Source: Verrucomicrobia subdivision 3 bacterium UBA693
Lineage (GTDB): Bacteria; Verrucomicrobiota; Verrucomicrobiia; Limisphaerales; UBA8199
Length of the DNA: 46,743 nt
Assembly (NCBI GenBank): GCA_002298785.1
Contig: DBMR01000055.1
Coordinates: forward strand, 1-46,743
Direction of reading: 5' to 3'
Position numbers and translations under genes: made by a program. The notes below the pieces were generated by a model. The model was not told where the DNA came from, made no database searches, and was given only the letters and a program-made list of their open reading frames with translations. Numbering within the stretch: the first letter of the stretch is position 1; each line of letters begins with the position of its first letter. This document shows, one piece after another, positions 42,688 to 46,743 of this stretch.

Positions 42688-43878
42688 CTACGGGTGGGTG
42701 CGACGGCGCCACAACACCACCAAACCGCCCAATCCCGTCAACAACAGGCCGCTTACCGCCATCGCCCCGATATTCGCCACGTGCGGAAACGCCCAGAGCG
42801 AAACCGCCCCCAGGGCCGGGCCGACGAAATTGCCGAGGCCAATCGCCGCCTCGTGAATCCCGCCGTGCTCCCCTTTGGCCTCACTACCGTGCATGGAATA
42901 ATACAGCGAGGAGTAATAAATCAGCCCGACGGCGCCTCCCAGCAGCACCTCGGCCAGCAACAAGGACCAGAGCCTCGGGACGACCATGATGACCGCGAAG
43001 GAACCAACCAATCCCAGGTAGGCGCTGAGCAGCCAGCCAAAGTTAAAATGCCAGCCATTCCAGCGCCATAAGATCACAAAAGCACCCAGGCGCGCGAAAC
43101 ACCAAATCGAACAGAAAAAGCCCGCGGCTGCGGTACTTAACCCGAGGCTCCCGGCCACTCCGGGCATCATCGCCAACAGCGTGTTGATCGCGATATATGC
43201 AAAGGGATTCGCCAGCCACGCCATGCGCAGGAAGGTGCGCGCCACGGCCGTCGACTGCCGGGAGAATTCCGCATCGAGAGGGTCGGGGCTCGGCGCTGCC
43301 GCGGCCACGGCAGCCGGTTCCCGCCGCGCGCGCTTTTCCAGCCAGAGAGTTAGCGCGAGTTGCCCAAAGAGTATCGCCAGCGGCACGTAAAATATGCAGC
43401 TCATCCCGAAATTCTCGAGAATCGCTCCACCGCAAAAGTAAGCGACCGCGGCGGTGCCGGCCCAAACGATGTTGTAAATCCCCACCATTTGCTGAATGCC
43501 CGCCGGGGATTCATCCGCGCTGACGAGGGCTTCGAGCGTCGGCCAGGTAAAGCACATGCCAATGACCGCCACGAGCATCAGCGCCGCCTGTCCCAGGGCC
43601 GAGTGCATAAAGCTGGCGGAGAACAGCGCGACCATCATGATGCTGAACCCTGCCTTCAACGCTTTGAAATAGCCGTAACGCTCGGCGAATTTGCCGCACC
43701 ACAGCGAAAAAACGGCATAAACGGCGCCGTTCACCGCCGCGAGGCAGAGATTGGCCCGGTTATCGAAACCAAAGGCCTGCTGCATGAAAAAATAGAAATA
43801 ATAGAAATAAAGGGTCGTCGCGAAGGAGTTGAGTCCTTCGAGCACGAAGTAACCGAGCTTGAGCTTGCGATGTGACAT
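42688..43878 (-). CDS. MFS transporter
   Basis: A 396-residue integral membrane protein with about 12 hydrophobic helices in two halves, typical of the major facilitator superfamily. The loop after helix 2 reads WCGKFAERYGYFKALKAG, resembling the MFS signature G-x-x-x-D/E-R-x-G-R/K. A charged central loop (residues about 190-215, KRARREPAAVAAAAPSPD) divides the halves. Nothing indicates the substrate. It converges with the ABC ATPase gene at 42618 and is divergent from the O-antigen-ligase-like genes. Confidence 0.85.
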   Translation of the reverse strand: MSHRKLKLGYFVLEGLNSFATTLYFYYFYFFMQQAFGFDNRANLCLAAVNGAVYAVFSLWCGKFAERYGYFKALKAGFSIMMVALFSASFMHSALGQAALMLVAVIGMCFTWPTLEALVSADESPAGIQQMVGIYNIVWAGTAAVAYFCGGAILENFGMSCIFYVPLAILFGQLALTLWLEKRARREPAAVAAAAPSPDPLDAEFSRQSTAVARTFLRMAWLANPFAYIAINTLLAMMPGVAGSLGLSTAAAGFFCSIWCFARLGAFVILWRWNGWHFNFGWLLSAYLGLVGSFAVIMVVPRLWSLLLAEVLLGGAVGLIYYSSLYYSMHGSEAKGEHGGIHEAAIGLGNFVGPALGAVSLWAFPHVANIGAMAVSGLLLTGLGGLVVLWRRRTHP

Positions 43879-44097
43879 GCGTTGTGTTTCTTCCCGTCAA
43901 CGGGTTCAACCGGTTGATTTGCCGGTCGGTTCCCGCCATACCGATCCCCGACAGCATTAACAGGATGGGCAGAATGAAAACAGAACAAACCGTGAGAGGT
44001 GGTCCCTGACCAAACCCAGTTACGCCCCGCGGTCCCCTCCCGAGGCGCCAAACTCCTGACGCGCATGGAATAATCTCCAGCCGCAGGCAGAATCGGG

Positions 44098-44126
44098 TTG
44101 CCTTAACCAGCGGCTTTCCCTCTAAT
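44098..44126 (+). promoter_or_regulatory. Candidate promoter of the O-antigen-ligase-like pair
   Basis: TTGCCT (44098-44103) and TCTAAT (44121-44126) are separated by exactly 17 bp, with four and five of six consensus matches. The start point would be near 44133, leaving a leader of only about five bases before ATG 44138, so the message might be leaderless or the true promoter lies elsewhere. Pattern match only. Confidence 0.3.
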
Positions 44127-44137
44127 TATAGGCCAGA

Positions 44138-45670
44138 ATGGCAAATTCGTTCGCGGTATCGCGCGCAGCTATTGTTTATGCGCTGATTCTGCCCGTAGCT
44201 GTGCTGGTCGGCTTTTTCATGGCTGACCCCACGGCGTTCGGGAGCGTTGCCATTTTCCTGCTGCTGGCTGGCATCCTGCTAACGCCCATCCTGATGCGCT
44301 GGCATCATCCGCTGCTGATCCTGTCCTGGAACGCCGCCATTAATCCCTTCTTCCTTCCCGGCCGCCCCTATTTATGGATGTTGATGTCGGTATGCAGCCT
44401 GTTTTTTGCCGTCGTGAACCGCTCGGTCGACGGTGACCGTCGGCTCAACCGGGTGCCGGCGCTAACCCGTCCGCTGATCCTCCTCCTCCTGGTCGTCGTC
44501 GCCACCGGTTTCGTGCGCGGCGGGTTCGGCTCTCGCGCCTTCGGCTCCGATACCTACGGCGGCAAAGGCTACTACTACATCATCGCCGCGATCGCCGGGT
44601 ATTTTGCCCTGTCCGCCCAACGGATCCCGCCCGAGCGTGGGCAATTCTACGCGGGGCTGTTCTTTATCTCCGGCCTGAGCGCCCTTATCCCTAATATTTC
44701 CTATGCCGCCGGCAGCAGTTTTAACTTCCTCTTTTATCTTTTCCCGCCCGAATACGCCATCGAGCAGGCCATCGGCTCCTACTCGGTGGTGACCGGCATT
44801 TTCCGGATTTACGGTTTAACGATCGCTTCGGCCGCTTTGTACTGTTGGCTGATGGCTACCTACGGGTTGCGCGGCGTGTTGTCCCTCCATCATCCCTGGC
44901 GGTTGGGCCTGTTTATCCTGGCCTGGGTCGGGTGCATGTTCTGCGGATTTCGTTCGTACCTGATCCTGTTCCTGATGCTGTTCGCGGCCCAATTCTGGGT
45001 CGAGCGCATGTTCCGGACCCGTGTTTTCCCGGTCCTATTAGGCCTGGGTTTAATGGGCTCGGCGGTGATGCTGCATCAATTGGAGGAAATGCCGCTGGTG
45101 GTGCAGCGAACGCTCAGCTTCCTGCCGGTCCGCGTCAGCCCGCTGGCGCGGGAAAGCGCGGAAGCCTCGCTGGAATGGCGGCTGGCCATGTGGCAGATCA
45201 TGGCCCCAGAGGTGCCGAAATACCTGTTGCTCGGCAAAGGTTATCGCATCGACCCCAACGAATTTGCGATCGCGGCGGCCAACACGCAGCGCGACTCGGC
45301 AAACACCATGCAAACGGCGATCATGGCCGGAGATTATCACAACGGACCGCTTTCGCTGCTCATTCCCTTTGGCCTGCCAGGGCTGATCGCGGTGGGTTGG
45401 TTTTGGGTGGTGACCTTCCGGCACCTGCTGTGGAACTATCGCTGGGGCCACCCGGAACTGAAACGGGTCAATACCTTCTTGCTAGTGTTGTTTACCGTCA
45501 AACTGGCGTTCTTCCTCCTCGTGTTTGGCGGCTTCTACGCGGACATTTACATGTTCGCAGGCATTGCCGGGCTCAGTGTTAGTTTGAACGGACTGCCGGT
45601 TTCGAAACCAGAGGAGGAAACGACGGTGCCAGACACCGATCTCTGGGCGGCACTGCCGCGCCGGTTCTAA
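44138..45670 (+). CDS. O-antigen-ligase/polymerase-like membrane protein (first copy)
   Basis: A 510-residue membrane protein with about 11-12 hydrophobic helices. It resembles the O-antigen ligase/Wzy family: a long loop in the C-terminal half contains SLEWRLAMWQIM, LLLGKGYRID and DYHNGPLSLLIPFGLPGL, matching the family pattern of a conserved Arg/Trp, the G(K)G turn and a late H-N...G..G. Such enzymes polymerise glycan repeats or attach glycan to lipid or protein. A highly similar gene follows 16 bp later. Exopolysaccharide export genes lie in the same window but about 5 kb away and on the other strand. Confidence 0.75.
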   Translation: MANSFAVSRAAIVYALILPVAVLVGFFMADPTAFGSVAIFLLLAGILLTPILMRWHHPLLILSWNAAINPFFLPGRPYLWMLMSVCSLFFAVVNRSVDGDRRLNRVPALTRPLILLLLVVVATGFVRGGFGSRAFGSDTYGGKGYYYIIAAIAGYFALSAQRIPPERGQFYAGLFFISGLSALIPNISYAAGSSFNFLFYLFPPEYAIEQAIGSYSVVTGIFRIYGLTIASAALYCWLMATYGLRGVLSLHHPWRLGLFILAWVGCMFCGFRSYLILFLMLFAAQFWVERMFRTRVFPVLLGLGLMGSAVMLHQLEEMPLVVQRTLSFLPVRVSPLARESAEASLEWRLAMWQIMAPEVPKYLLLGKGYRIDPNEFAIAAANTQRDSANTMQTAIMAGDYHNGPLSLLIPFGLPGLIAVGWFWVVTFRHLLWNYRWGHPELKRVNTFLLVLFTVKLAFFLLVFGGFYADIYMFAGIAGLSVSLNGLPVSKPEEETTVPDTDLWAALPRRF

Positions 45671-45686
45671 ATGAAGGATCAAAGCG

Positions 45687-46743
45687 ATGAATGACTTTCG
45701 CTCGATGTTGCAGAATTTTGTGACCATGGTGGTCATCGTGCCATTGGCTATCGTCGTGGGCTGGATGCTCGCGACCAGCACCAGCCAATTGGATTATGTC
45801 ACGCTCTTCACGCTCGCCCTGCTGGCGGCCGGCCTCATGCTGCCACTCCTGCTCAAATGGCACCACCCCCTGCTGATCTTTAGTTGGAACATGAGCACGG
45901 TGGTTTTCATTTTGCCGGGCCGTCCTTCCCTTTGGTTCGTCATGGCCTTCGTGAGCCTGAGTTTCCTGCTGTTGCAACGCGCGGTGGATGCCAATAAGCG
46001 CCTGCTTCACTCCCCTTCGGTCACCCTCCCGCTCATGATTCTGGCGCTCGTCGTGCTCATAACCGCCTATTACCGCGGCGGTCTCGGGCTGCGTTCGATG
46101 GGTGGCGACGCCGTGGGTGGCAAGCGCTACTGGCTGATCTTCGGCGCCGTCGCTGGTTACCTCGCCATGTCCGGACGCCAGATTCCCAAGGATAAAGTCT
46201 GGCTCTACGTGGGCCTGTATTTTCTGGGCGGATTGACCAACCTTCTCGCCGACGCGCTGCCGTTTGTCCCACAGTCGCTCTGGTTCATTTTCTGGATCTT
46301 CCCGGTGGACAAAGGGGCCTTTGGTGGCGCACCGATTGCGGGCGTCGAAGGCATCGGTCGCTATTACGGCCTGAGCGTGGGCTGCCTGGCTCTGTGCTTT
46401 TACCTGATGGCCCGGTATGGAATACGCGGCATGCTGGAAGGCACACGAATCTGGCGTTTTGGCCTGTTTCTCGCCGTGGGAACGGTGAGCTTGTTTGGTG
46501 GGTTTCGGAGTTTCTTCATCCTGGCGGCTATGAGCTTCATGATCTTCTTTTATCTCGAAGGCATGATACGTTCCAAATACACCCCTTTCCTGATCGGGTT
46601 CTCGATCCTGGCCCTGACTTTTGCGGTGGTATTTCCTCAGCAAATGCCGCTCAGCGTGCAGCGCTCCTTGAGCTTTCTGCCCATCAACGTCAGCCCAGTC
46701 GCCCAGGCCAGTGCGCTGGACTCCAGCGAGTGGCGCCTGAATA
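45687..46743 (+). CDS. O-antigen-ligase/polymerase-like membrane protein (second copy, cut by window end)
   Basis: An uninterrupted frame from ATG 45687 to the last base, 352 codons without a stop. It parallels the first copy block by block: KWHHPLLIFSWNMS, ILPGRPSLWFVMAF, YYRGGLGLRSMGGDAVGGK, GYLAMSGRQIPKD and SFLPINVSPVAQASALDSSE match RWHHPLLILSWNAA, FLPGRPYLWMLMSV, FVRGGFGSRAFGSDTYGGK, GYFALSAQRIPPE and SFLPVRVSPLARESAEASLE. An AAGGA ribosome-binding site lies nine bases before the ATG. A seven-codon ATG frame at 45671 overlaps that site and is not taken as a gene. The C-terminal quarter, with the HN...G..G motif, is beyond the window. Confidence 0.78.
   Translation, partial: MNDFRSMLQNFVTMVVIVPLAIVVGWMLATSTSQLDYVTLFTLALLAAGLMLPLLLKWHHPLLIFSWNMSTVVFILPGRPSLWFVMAFVSLSFLLLQRAVDANKRLLHSPSVTLPLMILALVVLITAYYRGGLGLRSMGGDAVGGKRYWLIFGAVAGYLAMSGRQIPKDKVWLYVGLYFLGGLTNLLADALPFVPQSLWFIFWIFPVDKGAFGGAPIAGVEGIGRYYGLSVGCLALCFYLMARYGIRGMLEGTRIWRFGLFLAVGTVSLFGGFRSFFILAAMSFMIFFYLEGMIRSKYTPFLIGFSILALTFAVVFPQQMPLSVQRSLSFLPINVSPVAQASALDSSEWRLN

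Noticed and set aside
45671..45694. Seven-codon ATG frame between the two ligase-like genes
   Set aside because: It coincides with the ribosome-binding site and start of the second gene and encodes nothing distinctive.
45579..46643. 354-codon minus-strand open frame
   Set aside because: It runs opposite to the second O-antigen-ligase-like gene, which matches its paralog closely. The antisense product is rich in His, Gln and Glu with no recognisable domain.

Overview
The window looks like a chromosomal segment of a GC-rich, Gram-negative member of the Verrucomicrobiota, probably the Pedosphaera/Limisphaerales side. That placement is inferred from gene types, not from a marker gene. The supporting signs are a type II-like pseudopilin with an AFTLIELLVVIAI N-terminus, an LPALSKAK continuation and an H-x9-DG tail; Tat-exported Gfo/Idh/MocA dehydrogenases beside DUF1080, DUF6807 and TIM-barrel sugar isomerase genes; a GxGYxYP protein; and secreted LamG/Ig proteins. 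No phage, IS element or CRISPR array was found.

Region 1 (139-14390, + strand) is a small DUF6941 gene followed by a respiratory complex I operon, nuoB-C-D-E-F-G-H-I-J-K-L-M-N, tightly packed with several ATGA/TGATG overlaps. nuoA is not in its usual place before nuoB. A perfect TGTGA-N6-TCACA palindrome lies 73 bp before nuoB. Between nuoE and nuoF a complete tRNA-Gln(CTG) gene sits on the opposite strand. The same stretch, read on the operon strand, holds a 53-codon ORF that overlaps the nuoE stop codon.

Region 2 (14399-22530) holds a minus-strand pair (AraC regulator, then a GxGYxYP putative glycoside hydrolase). Divergent to it are a 1098-residue secreted LamG/Ig protein and a pseudopilin. 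In the LamG protein a LamG domain appears to be inserted into a split beta-sandwich domain, and the whole arrangement is duplicated.

Region 3 (22623-29063) is a sugar-oxidation locus: Gfo/Idh dehydrogenase, DUF6807 protein, TIM-barrel isomerase/epimerase and a second Gfo/Idh dehydrogenase on +, then a GDSL lipoprotein hydrolase and a DUF1080 protein on -. Together they fit extracytoplasmic 3-keto-sugar chemistry, with the isomerase apparently in the cytoplasm.

Region 4 (29223-34363, +) is housekeeping: a GT2 glycosyltransferase, an Uup-like ABC-F protein, a Sel1-repeat protein and purH.

Region 5 (34385-38988, -) is an exopolysaccharide export operon: outer-membrane beta-barrel, Wzc-like tyrosine autokinase, Wza-like lipoprotein and a tail-anchored FHA-like protein. 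An intrinsic terminator hairpin ends five bases before the kinase start codon.

Region 6 (39404-46743) has a Spy/LTxxQ-like periplasmic protein, a bidirectional terminator, xylulokinase, an ABC-2-type ATPase without an adjacent permease, an MFS transporter and two tandem paralogous O-antigen-ligase-like membrane proteins. The second of these runs off the window end.
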